Shown here in pieces: positions 49,461 through 57,536 of a stretch of 64,000 nt of DNA; the first letter of the stretch is position 1, and the number at the start of each line of letters is the position of its first letter. This DNA comes from a virus. The position numbers and the translations under genes were made by a program. Location of the stretch: positions 32,159 through 96,158 of IMG/VR virus record IMGVR_UViG_3300025886_001957. One strand, 5' to 3'. The notes under the pieces were generated by a model. The model did no database searches and was not told where the DNA came from. It was given only the letters and a program-made list of their open reading frames with translations.

Positions 49461-51098
49461 TTAAGACTTAATTTTCATTTTATATTTAAATTCATCAGTT
49501 GTAACTGGTTGTGTATTTGATACACTTAATATTATAGTATCATTTCCTGATTTTACTGTTCCTGCATCAGCAAATGCTGCTGTAAAAGTTAAACCACTAG
49601 CATGTGCAGTATCACCTAGAATGGTATTTTCATGACATACTTGTATTTCATTTGCAACAATATGACAAATAATTTCTATTACTCCATGTCTTACTACATT
49701 CGGACCTGTTGAGGTATATTGATAATCAATTACAACCGAACCATTGTCAATTGCTGGGAACTTTAAAAGAGTAATAGTACTTTCTACATTATGTTGACCG
49801 ATATTAATTGAATTACTGTGTTCAGCTGACCAGGAAACTGGGCCAGAAACCTCAGGAACATACTCTTCATTGTAATATGTATCAGCAAGTTTATTTGGAG
49901 TTAATGCCTCAGTACGTTCAAAATAATCATTTTTAGAAATGTTGTATTTGTGGAGATGAATATTTGAAGACACAGCAACAGAAGGTGCTCCATTATCGTT
50001 ACCTACATTATAAAATCTATTGTTACAACTGGTGTTAAATTTTCCTGTAGGAATATTAATTGCTTGTCGATCAATATAGTTAAATCTGCAAGATGTTATA
50101 TCATTGTGTATTGGCCCTGTTGCCTGCCCAGGAAAAGACGATCCGTAATTTCCTGAAGTGCCAAATGCAATAGCGTTGTAACAATGTTCAAATAAACAAA
50201 AATTCCACAAATTATCTTTAATGTCAAAGTTACTGTATACTCCGTAGTAGATTCCATCAAATTCAATATTTTCAAAAACATTATTTTTACATGTAGCTAC
50301 ACCATTACTAGACATAGTAATACCCGTATCTTTTTGAGCAGCACTGCGTACTGTTCCATTGGTCCATGATCCAATGAGTTTGATATTTTTAAATATACTA
50401 TTTGCACACATATCGAGATCTAGTGCTACAGTTGTAGTAGTTGCCGACATGTCAATTGAGATGTCACTGATTTCAATATGACGAGATTGATTGCCTCCAG
50501 CACTGTCTAAACTGGTACTAATGGCTACATTTACTGTTGTTCTAGTGGTGCTGCTGTTTACAGTTTTAAATACATTTGTACTTGATGTTGAAACTATTAT
50601 TGACTTTTCTTTGCCTGCGCCTCTAATAACAGCATAAGGAGGTATATTTAATACAGCAGTAGTTTTGTACTGTCCTGGCGGAAAATATAATATTTTTCTA
50701 TTAGCAACACTTCCGTCTAAGAATGAATATAGTGCATTTTGTATTGAAACAGTATCGTCTGTGGTACCGTCTCCTGTTGCTCCAAAATCTAATACTGAAA
50801 CGGTATCCTCAAGAGTTGATTGAAGTGTTCGTGATGTAGGTGTAACTGTGCTCCATACTGTAGCATTACCTGATTTGTAAGAATACGAATTTGCTAAAGA
50901 AAAGATGTTAGTATGTTGAGTGAGAAGTTCGGTATTGCCAACTGCTGGCGATCCTTCAGCAACTGATCCATTACCTACATATAATTGTTGGGTATCAATT
51001 GCCCAACCTAACTCGCCACTGGATAATTGTGGTAATCCACTACCAGTTAACTTTTTACCTCTTCTATGTTGTATTCTTGAAATTTGAACCACAGCCAT
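49461..51098 (-). CDS. Tail spike/fibre with pectate-lyase fold
   Basis: 545 residues. The N-terminal module (ISRIQHRRGKKLTGSGLPQL; GELGWAIDTQQLYVGNGS) is a common phage tail-fibre attachment domain. SVLDFGATGDGTTDDTVSIQ then opens a right-handed beta-helix of pectate-lyase type (YFPPGQYKTT; SRHIEISDISIDMS). It likely binds or cuts surface polysaccharide for host recognition. Confidence 0.87.
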   Translation of the reverse strand: MAVVQISRIQHRRGKKLTGSGLPQLSSGELGWAIDTQQLYVGNGSVAEGSPAVGNTELLTQHTNIFSLANSYSYKSGNATVWSTVTPTSRTLQSTLEDTVSVLDFGATGDGTTDDTVSIQNALYSFLDGSVANRKILYFPPGQYKTTAVLNIPPYAVIRGAGKEKSIIVSTSSTNVFKTVNSSTTRTTVNVAISTSLDSAGGNQSRHIEISDISIDMSATTTTVALDLDMCANSIFKNIKLIGSWTNGTVRSAAQKDTGITMSSNGVATCKNNVFENIEFDGIYYGVYSNFDIKDNLWNFCLFEHCYNAIAFGTSGNYGSSFPGQATGPIHNDITSCRFNYIDRQAINIPTGKFNTSCNNRFYNVGNDNGAPSVAVSSNIHLHKYNISKNDYFERTEALTPNKLADTYYNEEYVPEVSGPVSWSAEHSNSINIGQHNVESTITLLKFPAIDNGSVVIDYQYTSTGPNVVRHGVIEIICHIVANEIQVCHENTILGDTAHASGLTFTAAFADAGTVKSGNDTIILSVSNTQPVTTDEFKYKMKIKS

Positions 51099-51119
51099 CG
51101 GCTAATCTCCTATTTTATA

Positions 51120-51127
51120 TATTTAGC
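51120..51127 (-). promoter_or_regulatory. Late promoter box GCTAAATA
   Basis: GCTAAATA overlaps the stop codon of the 51123 gene, 21 bases before the tail-spike ATG; the gap holds the ribosome binding site AGGAG. Confidence 0.45.
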
Positions 51128-51683
51128 CGAAACATCTAAAGTGATCATCCAAGGTCATGTTAGTATCTACGTCTTTTTCAGTATATGTTTTAAATTTAGC
51201 ATCTATACAGCTTGTATATCTTTGCCAAAACAAATAGATATTAGGAGTGTTACTTGCCCATCCTGCTAGTCTTAGTTTGTTATCGTTTTCTTTACTAATA
51301 CGACATGTGGGCATGTTACATCCTTGAATAGGTGTTAATGTGCCTGCAATAACCATATCACGAATAGTGCTTAATGGAACCATATGTTCAAATACTCCCT
51401 TTTCGTTGAGTCCAATTTCAACATAATGATGTCCATGTTTTTGCTGAATACAGTACTCGTGATACCGGCGCAATGGAAAATCAATGCCATCACGATATAA
51501 TCTTTTTTTGTATGGCAATGTGCCTGTATAACTATTATAGTTGTACACATTGCGTTTTATTTCTTCAATAGCCCATTCTGTAATAGCACTGTATGTTTCG
51601 GTACTACGTCTTGTTTTAGAATGTACTACTTCTGTGAAGTTTTCTATGCGTTCTCGTAATACTGATGACACCTGTTCCACCAT
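51123..51683 (-). CDS. Conserved phage protein, 186 aa
   Basis: Start taken at ATG 51683 (MVEQVSSVLRERIENFTEVV) after GGGAGCAAGA; an ATG 12 bases earlier is possible. RYHEYCIQQKHGHHYVEIGL and CNMPTCRISKEND give a His/Cys-rich core that may bind a metal. Overlaps the nuclease gene by 40 bases. Function unknown. Confidence 0.65.
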   Translation of the reverse strand: MVEQVSSVLRERIENFTEVVHSKTRRSTETYSAITEWAIEEIKRNVYNYNSYTGTLPYKKRLYRDGIDFPLRRYHEYCIQQKHGHHYVEIGLNEKGVFEHMVPLSTIRDMVIAGTLTPIQGCNMPTCRISKENDNKLRLAGWASNTPNIYLFWQRYTSCIDAKFKTYTEKDVDTNMTLDDHFRCFG

Positions 51684-52324
51684 TCTTGCTCCCATTCTGC
51701 AAACTCATCAGGCCACAAATCAAACTGCTGGTATTCCAGTCCACGACTACACATAAAAATATGTCCTTCACGAATATCTGTGCCGTGTACTTCGTTATGT
51801 CCTAATGCATAAGCTGTTAATTGTAAATAGTAATCTTCTACCCACTCAGGCTTCTTAGGCTTGTTAGTTTGCTTAAAGTCCATAATACATGGATTACCTT
51901 TATATGTTCCGACTAAGTCAGTTGTTCCTGCAAATATACCAGGAACATACAGCGGAACTTCGCTACCCCAAATTTCGTCAACGTGAGTCATTGCTTGATC
52001 ACGTATAATACATGCCATTTTGTAGGCCTGTTGTGCATAAGGATTGCTTCCTGCACTTTCTGTCCATACGCCATTGTCAACATAATCTTCAAGGTACTTG
52101 TGCATACGTGTACCTACACCTGCTGCTTCGGTTGTAATCTCCTGTGCTTTTTTGTGTCCAACACGCCTGCGCCATTCGTGCAGATGTGTCATATCCTTTG
52201 TGTTGCTTAAAATTGTTGTTACACTTGCAACAGGAGGTCCTCCTGGTACTGCATATCTGCGTTTACCGTCAACTTCAACTCGATTTATTTTTTTGTATTT
52301 GTATTTAGGTTTAATTAATGTCAT
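51644..52324 (-). CDS. Cas4/RecB-type PD-(D/E)XK exonuclease
   Basis: A 226-residue nuclease. Active-site pattern: GTRMHKYLEDYV, then GIFAGTTDLVGTYKGNPCIM followed by DFKQTNKPKK (D ... DxK) and YYLQLTAYALGHN (the Q-x-x-x-Y motif). These phage enzymes process DNA ends in recombination. No Cys cluster, so more RecB- than Cas4-like. Confidence 0.82.
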   Translation of the reverse strand: MTLIKPKYKYKKINRVEVDGKRRYAVPGGPPVASVTTILSNTKDMTHLHEWRRRVGHKKAQEITTEAAGVGTRMHKYLEDYVDNGVWTESAGSNPYAQQAYKMACIIRDQAMTHVDEIWGSEVPLYVPGIFAGTTDLVGTYKGNPCIMDFKQTNKPKKPEWVEDYYLQLTAYALGHNEVHGTDIREGHIFMCSRGLEYQQFDLWPDEFAEWEQEWWNRCHQYYENA

Positions 52325-52353
52325 AGTTTATTATAACATTAATTAAATTTTTG

Positions 52354-52731
52354 TCAATGATGTAATTCAAAGTTTCCTACTACTGGCGTACAATCTTCTT
52401 TATTACCAAATACAAATGCACAAGTATCAAGAGGAATAAAATGTGTACTATCACCGTCACGTAGTGGATAAGTAGGATCATGTACTACGTCACTTACTAA
52501 GTCTAGTGCATTTGCAACTGCAACACTTGTACGCATTTGTACTTCAGTTACACCTAACACTAATACGGTGCCAAACCCGTTACACTGTAACCATTCATTA
52601 TAAATGTCATGTGCATCTTTAGGCAATGTGGCAACAAATTGATTACTAGCATGACTAGCCTGTGCCATTGCTTTACCTGGATTCATACTGTCTAAATCAG
52701 TACGCATTAGTATGTAAAGTATAGGTGTCAT
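52354..52731 (-). CDS. Peptidyl-tRNA hydrolase Pth2-like
   Basis: 125 residues. YILMRTDLDSMNPGKAMAQA and SHASNQF match the Pth2 start (RTDL...GK...Q.SHA); VLVLGVTEVQMRTSVAVANA follows, with a C-terminal part differing from archaeal Pth2. The enzyme frees tRNA from stalled peptides. Common in archaea and eukaryotes and also seen in marine phages. Fits the translation-rescue theme (tmRNA). Confidence 0.75.
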   Translation of the reverse strand: MTPILYILMRTDLDSMNPGKAMAQASHASNQFVATLPKDAHDIYNEWLQCNGFGTVLVLGVTEVQMRTSVAVANALDLVSDVVHDPTYPLRDGDSTHFIPLDTCAFVFGNKEDCTPVVGNFELHH

Positions 52732-52789
52732 GACATTTCCTTTGTGTTGTTTTACAAAGTTTGTAACATATAAATTACATTATGTCAAG

Positions 52790-53106
52790 TTAGATTCTGC
52801 GATTTGTTGCATTCATTGCCATACGGTTTACATCAGCAGCAGGATCTTTTGGTGCAGCACCTGATGTTTTTACATCATCAACTTCACTGGTTTTGATTGT
52901 AATAGTGTCTTTATTAAAATCTGTAATAATTTCTTTCAATCGAGCATCGCTATCATATGCCATTTTAAATGACTCGTAGTCAAAATGTTCATTGCCAACA
53001 TTGTGCATAATCTTATCAAGGCGCTCAACACTTATTTCAGTGTCGCCTTTGTCTTTTAACAAGTTAAAAATTTGATACAGCTTATCTGTATCAATGGTTT
53101 CAATTA
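52790..53106 (-). CDS. Probable -1 frame continuation of the 53104 gene
   Basis: An open frame from the A10 run at 53107-53116 to the TGA/TAA at 52790, with no good start codon or ribosome binding site (only TTG 53062). Read by -1 shift, the product continues KKIIETIDTDKLYQIFNLLK and then DKGDTEISVERLDKIMHNVG. It ends DVNRMAMNATNRRI. It may be made as a fusion of about 355 residues or by transcript slippage. Confidence 0.6.
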
Positions 53107-53856
53107 TTTTTTTTTTGAAAGCATTTTAGCAAGTTTGCGCGGCTCAATCGACTCACGCTTTTCTCTATTAGCAGGTTCTGTGCCGCCAGCGGCTGCTGGA
53201 TCTGCTACAAAGTCGTCATCGCCTTCGAGATCAGGCGGAGCAATTTCTTCACCGTCTACAGTTGGCTCCATATCAGGATCTGGTAAAGGATCGTCATCGC
53301 CCATTGCAACTGGTGCTTCGCCTTCGCCAGTTAGAATCATAACACCTTGTGTTAATGCTTCTCTAGTTCCTTCTAATGCAGTGTATAAAGAATCTAACGA
53401 TGTTTTAACTGTTTGTGTATAAAGATCCGATTGTGCTAGACCCATTTCGTCACGTATAGCATCAGCAAGTTCTAGCATTGATTCTGTTTGCATTTCAGCT
53501 GTATCTTCCATCCAGCTAGTAATTTTGTCAACCATATCTTTTGACGCCATAACTAGTGCAGCAGCATCTTCAGCACCTTCTCTAATATAAGAACCGTCAT
53601 CGACACTTGAACGTTCGCCAATAGCTGCGTTAAGTACGTCTAACATAAGTTTTGTTTTTTGATAATTGTTGTTATGAACGTTATTAAAACTTTCATTTGT
53701 TTCAACTTGAAATAATTTAGTACGTAATTTATTTCGCACATCTTGTAATTCTTCTAGAGTAAATTTATTTAAGTTTATTTTTTTGCCAAATCTAGCAGCC
53801 AAATTTTCATTTAATACAGTTGATGTTAATGGTCTTGCAAATTCTCTAATGTTCAT
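53104..53856 (-). CDS. Conserved phage protein, 250 aa, ending at an A10 slippery run
   Basis: MNIREFARPLTSTVLNENLA, then KFTLEELQDVRNKLRTKLFQ, a helical middle and an acidic Pro-rich linker (MGDDDPLPDPDMEPTVDGEE). It ends KLAKMLSKKK with the three Lys codons inside ten A residues directly before TAA. Proteins with this start occur among small late genes of T4-like marine phages. A scaffold or core role is possible by composition only. Confidence 0.7.
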   Translation of the reverse strand: MNIREFARPLTSTVLNENLAARFGKKINLNKFTLEELQDVRNKLRTKLFQVETNESFNNVHNNNYQKTKLMLDVLNAAIGERSSVDDGSYIREGAEDAAALVMASKDMVDKITSWMEDTAEMQTESMLELADAIRDEMGLAQSDLYTQTVKTSLDSLYTALEGTREALTQGVMILTGEGEAPVAMGDDDPLPDPDMEPTVDGEEIAPPDLEGDDDFVADPAAAGGTEPANREKRESIEPRKLAKMLSKKK

Positions 53857-53886
53857 AATATGGGTTCCTACATATGCTATTTAATT

Positions 53887-53894
53887 TATTTATC
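53887..53894 (-). promoter_or_regulatory. Late promoter box GATAAATA
   Basis: GATAAATA overlaps the stop codon of the 53890 gene, 30 bases before the ATG at 53856; AGGAACC serves as ribosome binding site. Confidence 0.5.
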
Positions 53895-54321
53895 TCATAT
53901 CGCCAAGAATGATGTCGTCAAGCGACTTAGTTGCACTCTCTATTTTCTGTTTTGATACTTCCATTCTAATTAATATTGAATCTTTGTTTGCGTTATTATT
54001 ATTTGACTTGATTACGTGGTTATAAAACTTACAATCGTTATAATTTTTTTCTAAAATATTATCAATATTTAATACTGATTGAAAATTATTTGATTTTAAA
54101 TAAGACTTGGCTACTGCTATAGCAGCAATTTTTGAAAATGTAGTTGCAACAGTTTTATTTAGAGTAATATCAACTACAATATATCCATAACGTTTGCTTG
54201 GTCTAATTACTACATTTGAAATACGAATTGTTTTTCCTTCTTGATGAGGAATCATGTAATTTTTAATATTATTTTCAATAATTGATCCTAGCTCAGTTAA
54301 GGCCTGATTAATCTGTTTCAT
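53890..54321 (-). CDS. Hypothetical phage protein, 143 aa
   Basis: MKQINQALTELGSIIENNIK, IRISNVVIRPSKRYGYIVVD and FSKIAAIAVAKSYLKSNNFQ: an alpha/beta soluble protein. Lies in the row of late-type small genes. Unknown. Confidence 0.68.
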   Translation of the reverse strand: MKQINQALTELGSIIENNIKNYMIPHQEGKTIRISNVVIRPSKRYGYIVVDITLNKTVATTFSKIAAIAVAKSYLKSNNFQSVLNIDNILEKNYNDCKFYNHVIKSNNNNANKDSILIRMEVSKQKIESATKSLDDIILGDMR

Positions 54322-54375
54322 ATAATACCTTTATTAACAACTTATACTAACAATAATTTATCACTTTACCAAGGC

Positions 54376-54672
54376 TTAGTTTTTCATTATTGATTTTAAA
54401 GTATCTTTATTAAATGTAAGTTTTGACGGTTCGTTTGGACCAGGTTTAGGATTTTCAATTTCAATGTCTTTGCCTATTACTCTTTTGATAGGAAATTCTT
54501 CTTTGCCGCCAGGGCCTGCTGTGGGTAATGATATTTTTTTACCTGGAGTTAACATTTTATCTTGACTAATTCCAGTATTAGGACCAACACTACCCATAGG
54601 TTTTTTTGTTAATACAAGCGGCATAATTTCATCTAACTGCTCTTCATTAGTAATAAACTCATTTGCTCTCAT
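54376..54672 (-). CDS. Hypothetical phage protein, 98 aa
   Basis: MRANEFITNEEQLDEIMPLV, then a Gly/Pro-rich middle (MGSVGPNTGISQDKMLTPGK). Many small T4-like marine phage late proteins begin M-R-x-x-E-F/I-I in this manner, as do the two genes upstream. Overlaps the next gene by 4 bases. Confidence 0.65.
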   Translation of the reverse strand: MRANEFITNEEQLDEIMPLVLTKKPMGSVGPNTGISQDKMLTPGKKISLPTAGPGGKEEFPIKRVIGKDIEIENPKPGPNEPSKLTFNKDTLKSIMKN

Positions 54673-54983
54673 CTTCTTATCCTTCTCCTGGTAGTCGAAC
54701 GTATTCTAGGACGGTGTCTTACTCTGTTAAGACGTTGTAATCGAATACTATTAGGCCTTTTTTGCCTCCAGGATTTTCTCACCTGTTGTCCACGTCCTTT
54801 AAGTGCTCTTGTGCGTTTCAGTGTGTTTGATTTTCGAGCACTGGTTCTTGATGTACAGGTTTGAGGCTTTGCAACAACTCTGCCTTTCTTTGGCCCGTCT
54901 GTGCATCGATATCGACGTACAATTCCACCTTTGTTGCGCCCCCACGTAGTGGTAAATCCTTCGATGATTTCACTGATGCGCAT
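54669..54983 (-). CDS. Arg-rich basic protein, 104 aa
   Basis: MRISEIIEGFTTTWGRNKGG followed by IVRRYRCTDGPKKGRVVAKP and an Arg/Lys-rich tail (RSTTRRRIRR). Paralogous to the next gene (shared W-G-R-x-x-G-x-I-V-R-[KR]-Y-R-C and G-R-V-V-x-K). Probably binds DNA inside the head; inference. Shares one base with that gene's stop. Confidence 0.75.
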   Translation of the reverse strand: MRISEIIEGFTTTWGRNKGGIVRRYRCTDGPKKGRVVAKPQTCTSRTSARKSNTLKRTRALKGRGQQVRKSWRQKRPNSIRLQRLNRVRHRPRIRSTTRRRIRR

Positions 54984-55264
54984 TATCGTTTCCTATTTAA
55001 GGCTTTTAATCGTTTGCTTGCCGGATTAATTCTTTTAGTGCGTTTGGACTTTCTTGCCATACGTGCTCCTAAACGATTTTTTGTTTGTTTAAATTTTACA
55101 CTTTGTTTTATATTCAAAGGAGCAAAACATTGAGACAGTTTGCTTACTACTCGACCATTTCTACGACCGCCAGCACAACGATATTTACGTACAATTTTGG
55201 TTCCAGTACGGCCCCAAACTTGACGTTCTTCTAAATCTGTTTGTAATAATTCTCTTAAAAACAT
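54983..55264 (-). CDS. Lys/Arg-rich basic protein, 93 aa, leaderless
   Basis: MFLRELLQTDLEERQVWGRT, KIVRKYRCAGGRRNGRVVSK, then a basic tail (ARKSKRTKRINPASKRLKAL). Paralogue of the previous gene. The late box lies five bases before the ATG, with no ribosome binding site. Confidence 0.75.
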   Translation of the reverse strand: MFLRELLQTDLEERQVWGRTGTKIVRKYRCAGGRRNGRVVSKLSQCFAPLNIKQSVKFKQTKNRLGARMARKSKRTKRINPASKRLKALNRKR

Positions 55265-55269
55265 AACAT

Positions 55270-55277
55270 TATTTATC
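55270..55277 (-). promoter_or_regulatory. Late promoter box GATAAATA
   Basis: Five bases before the ATG at 55264; would give a leaderless mRNA for the pair of basic proteins. Confidence 0.55.
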
Positions 55278-55285
55278 GAGAAATT

Positions 55286-55519
55286 TTATAAATTCATTAT
55301 TAAAACGATTATAGTTGACAATAGTCCGGCAATAATTGTTCCAGTTGCTCCAACAATAACTTTTATTAAATTTGAATTTCCATCGCGTAGATTATCAGAA
55401 ATCTCGTCTAGTTTTTCTTCTACTTTGTTTAGACGTGTTTCTAATGCACTATAACGTATTGAACATAATTCAACATGATGTTCTAAACTTTGTTTTTCCA
55501 ATTCCATAGATCCAGACAT
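55286..55519 (-). CDS. XhlA-like holin-associated protein, 77 aa
   Basis: A coiled-coil N-terminus (RYSALETRLNKVEEKLDEIS) and a C-terminal membrane segment (VIVGATGTIIAGLLSTIIVL). The layout matches haemolysin XhlA-type proteins that join holins in lysis. Ribosome binding site AAGGAGATATC. Confidence 0.7.
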   Translation of the reverse strand: MSGSMELEKQSLEHHVELCSIRYSALETRLNKVEEKLDEISDNLRDGNSNLIKVIVGATGTIIAGLLSTIIVLIMNL

Positions 55520-55575
55520 GATATCTCCTTAATTAAAATAGTATTGCCTTAAGATATTCGCCTGGTTATTACTGT

Positions 55576-55959
55576 CTAGTATTTATCTAATCGATTAAAA
55601 ATTATGTTTTTAGACTTGGTACTGTTTGTTAAAAATGAAACAATTTCAAACTTGGTTGTTTCAGATAATTGATCTATAAACGGTACATAATTAAAATCTG
55701 TAATTAACATATCTGTTGTGAATTCATAATCATAACTAAAAATCATCGACCATACTTTTTGTTCACCACTGAATTGGCGTCCAAACCCTAGTTTGTTAAT
55801 ATTGATTATTTTAGAAGTTTCTGTAGAAACTTCAACGTTGGCTCGTAAACTTAAAGTTTGTATCATTGTTAGATAATTTTGATATTGATTTTTGTAAAAA
55901 GTATTGTCTTTTTGAATAGGATTAGTAATATCAACTAGTGTATGTAATTCGTATTTCAT
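55576..55959 (-). CDS. Conserved phage protein, 127 aa
   Basis: MKYELHTLVDITNPIQKDNT, LGFGRQFSGEQKVWSMIFSY and FDYEF-like strands (YDYEFTTDMLITDFNYVPFI). Recalls a recurrent protein of T4-like marine phages. A variant box (AATAAGTA) is five bases before the ATG. Function unknown. Confidence 0.68.
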   Translation of the reverse strand: MKYELHTLVDITNPIQKDNTFYKNQYQNYLTMIQTLSLRANVEVSTETSKIININKLGFGRQFSGEQKVWSMIFSYDYEFTTDMLITDFNYVPFIDQLSETTKFEIVSFLTNSTKSKNIIFNRLDKY

Positions 55960-55978
55960 ACAAATACTTATTCGTCAT

Positions 55979-56009
55979 AAAAAAAGGGTCCGTAAAAAAC
56001 GAACCCTTT
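55979..56009 (-). terminator. Rho-independent terminator after the 56045 gene
   Basis: Minus strand AAAGGGTTCG pairs with CGGACCCTTT (one T-G) around a T-rich loop, followed by a T-run. It isolates the 56045-56428 gene as a single-gene transcript. Confidence 0.8.
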
Positions 56010-56044
56010 AATAGTGTTGTTAGTAATTTGGTTAAGACTATGTC

Positions 56045-56428
56045 TTAAGCAAAAGTAACACCTGTTAGTCCTACATTAGTAACAGTTGCGGTGACACCAT
56101 TGATTGCATCAAGTGGGTCTTTGATATTTCCAGCTACGCCTGTACTAAATGATCTATCAGGTGATAGATTTGCGTCAACTAGATAAAGACAAGCACCCGA
56201 GTCGGGTTGTGGTGCATAAATAATTTGATATCCCATAGATTGCATAACCGAAGTTGCTTGAGACCAAACACTGTTTTTATCGGCATAACTTCCTTCAATA
56301 CCAGTTGATGCTACTTTTATCCATTGTATAGCTGGTACACCGATTGTTCCAACTGCTGTTTTTCTTGCGTTAGCACCAATAGTAACTGCACTGCCACTAC
56401 CGATTGCTTGATCATATACGTTTGCCAT
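56045..56428 (-). CDS. Probable abundant virion protein, 127 aa
   Basis: MANVYDQAIGSGSAVTIGAN, a Gly/Ala/Val-rich protein with Thr-rich end (GVTATVTNVGLTGVTFA), composed like small head or decoration proteins. It has its own late box (56482), a leader hairpin, the strong GGAGAATAAA site and its own terminator, so it is probably expressed at high level. Virion role inferred. Confidence 0.7.
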   Translation of the reverse strand: MANVYDQAIGSGSAVTIGANARKTAVGTIGVPAIQWIKVASTGIEGSYADKNSVWSQATSVMQSMGYQIIYAPQPDSGACLYLVDANLSPDRSFSTGVAGNIKDPLDAINGVTATVTNVGLTGVTFA

Positions 56429-56453
56429 TTTATTCTCCTAAATGTTTAGCGAT

Positions 56454-56489
56454 ACTTCACTTTTGTGAAGTTCTTATATTGTATTTAGC
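56454..56489 (-). promoter_or_regulatory. Late promoter box with leader hairpin
   Basis: GCTAAATA at 56482-56489, then a 7-bp leader hairpin ACTTCAC-AAAA-GTGAAGT (56454-56471) before the ribosome binding site of the 56045 gene. The hairpin near the 5' end could stabilise the mRNA. Confidence 0.5.
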
Positions 56490-56535
56490 CTTTAGGTAGA
56501 AAACCCTATGATTATACATCAAAATGCAGGTATGA

Positions 56536-57267
56536 TTATAACATTACAACACTGTTTAATTGAATGCCACTTAACTGCTTGATCCTATCAAGCTCTTCGT
56601 TTGTTTGTTGTGACCATTGTGGATTGCTTTTAAGTTCGTCTAGCATCCGTTCGGCATCTTGCTCTGGCAGTGAATCCATTATAGCTTCAAATGAACCTAG
56701 GTTATTTTTATCTGCTGCATCATCTAACAACAGCTTTGCAATTTTATCTAAATCTCTAGTGATAACTTCTTTGGTTTCAGCATTAATTAAACCTTTGAAC
56801 GCACTCCAGTTCATACCTTTTTGTTTAGCTAGCCACCATATTGCAAGTTGTTTGTTTACGCCTTTGTAAGGTGATCCTTGTGGTATATTGTGTGTATGAA
56901 ATTTACTAACCATTTCGGCATGTGGCACAACCATAATATCTACCTGTGCCGAAGCTGATCCTAATGGTACTCTTACATGCACATTAACTCCTCTGTTTTG
57001 TGTTTGGTACCCCGACTCCTGATATAATTTAGCCAGTTCAGCTTTGATATTTCTTGGTGTTTTTGTACCAAATTTATTTGATAGTATAGCTTGGTCAACC
57101 ATTACATCTAAATCGTTTGAAGTTTTTCCTGGAGTAGGTGTTGCGCCGCTGCCTATTGGAATTAATCTCGCTCCAATGGGCTTTACCACTTGATTAATTT
57201 TATCCATCAACTGGTCAATTTGATCATGATCAAATTCAGCTGAATCATCAAAAACATTACCGCCCAT
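56536..57267 (-). CDS. Nucleotidyltransferase-fold phage protein, 243 aa
   Basis: IPIGSGATPTPGKTSNDLDV carries the GS ... DLDV pattern of polymerase-beta-type nucleotidyltransferases, with AQVDIMVVPHAE as the second Asp block. C-terminus EELDRIKQLSGI is a tail seen on several T4-like marine virion proteins. Activity unproven. Overlaps the next gene by 11 bases. Confidence 0.72.
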   Translation of the reverse strand: MGGNVFDDSAEFDHDQIDQLMDKINQVVKPIGARLIPIGSGATPTPGKTSNDLDVMVDQAILSNKFGTKTPRNIKAELAKLYQESGYQTQNRGVNVHVRVPLGSASAQVDIMVVPHAEMVSKFHTHNIPQGSPYKGVNKQLAIWWLAKQKGMNWSAFKGLINAETKEVITRDLDKIAKLLLDDAADKNNLGSFEAIMDSLPEQDAERMLDELKSNPQWSQQTNEELDRIKQLSGIQLNSVVML

Positions 57268-57520
57268 CTTTTTTCCTCGATTCTGTTACTTTGTTAATTC
57301 CAGATGTAAACTTTTTTGGATTGGCATTTTTTATTGAACTTAGAAATCTTCTTTCAAGATCTGTAGCCACATCTTCAGGATAGGTATTGTGAATTTTTGT
57401 TAGAAGATTAATGGCACTTTCAATAATATTGTTTCCAGTCATGTTAACAAATTCATCAGAGTTTTTCCGAGGACCTGTGTGCGTTAATTCTTCTAGTATT
57501 CCGCGTGTGTGCTTTTTCAT
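57257..57520 (-). CDS. Conserved phage protein, 87 aa, near-leaderless
   Basis: Start at ATG 57520 (MKKHTRGILEELTHTGPRKN); a longer reading to 57568 would overlap prs and cross the promoter. Helical (NIIESAINLLTKIHNTYPED). The late box lies four bases before this ATG, with no ribosome binding site. Confidence 0.7.
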   Translation of the reverse strand: MKKHTRGILEELTHTGPRKNSDEFVNMTGNNIIESAINLLTKIHNTYPEDVATDLERRFLSSIKNANPKKFTSGINKVTESRKKDGR

Positions 57521-57524
57521 ACTG

Positions 57525-57532
57525 TATTTATT
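57525..57532 (-). promoter_or_regulatory. Late promoter box AATAAATA
   Basis: Four bases before the ATG at 57520, between prs and the late genes. Confidence 0.5.
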
Positions 57533-57536
57533 ATTC

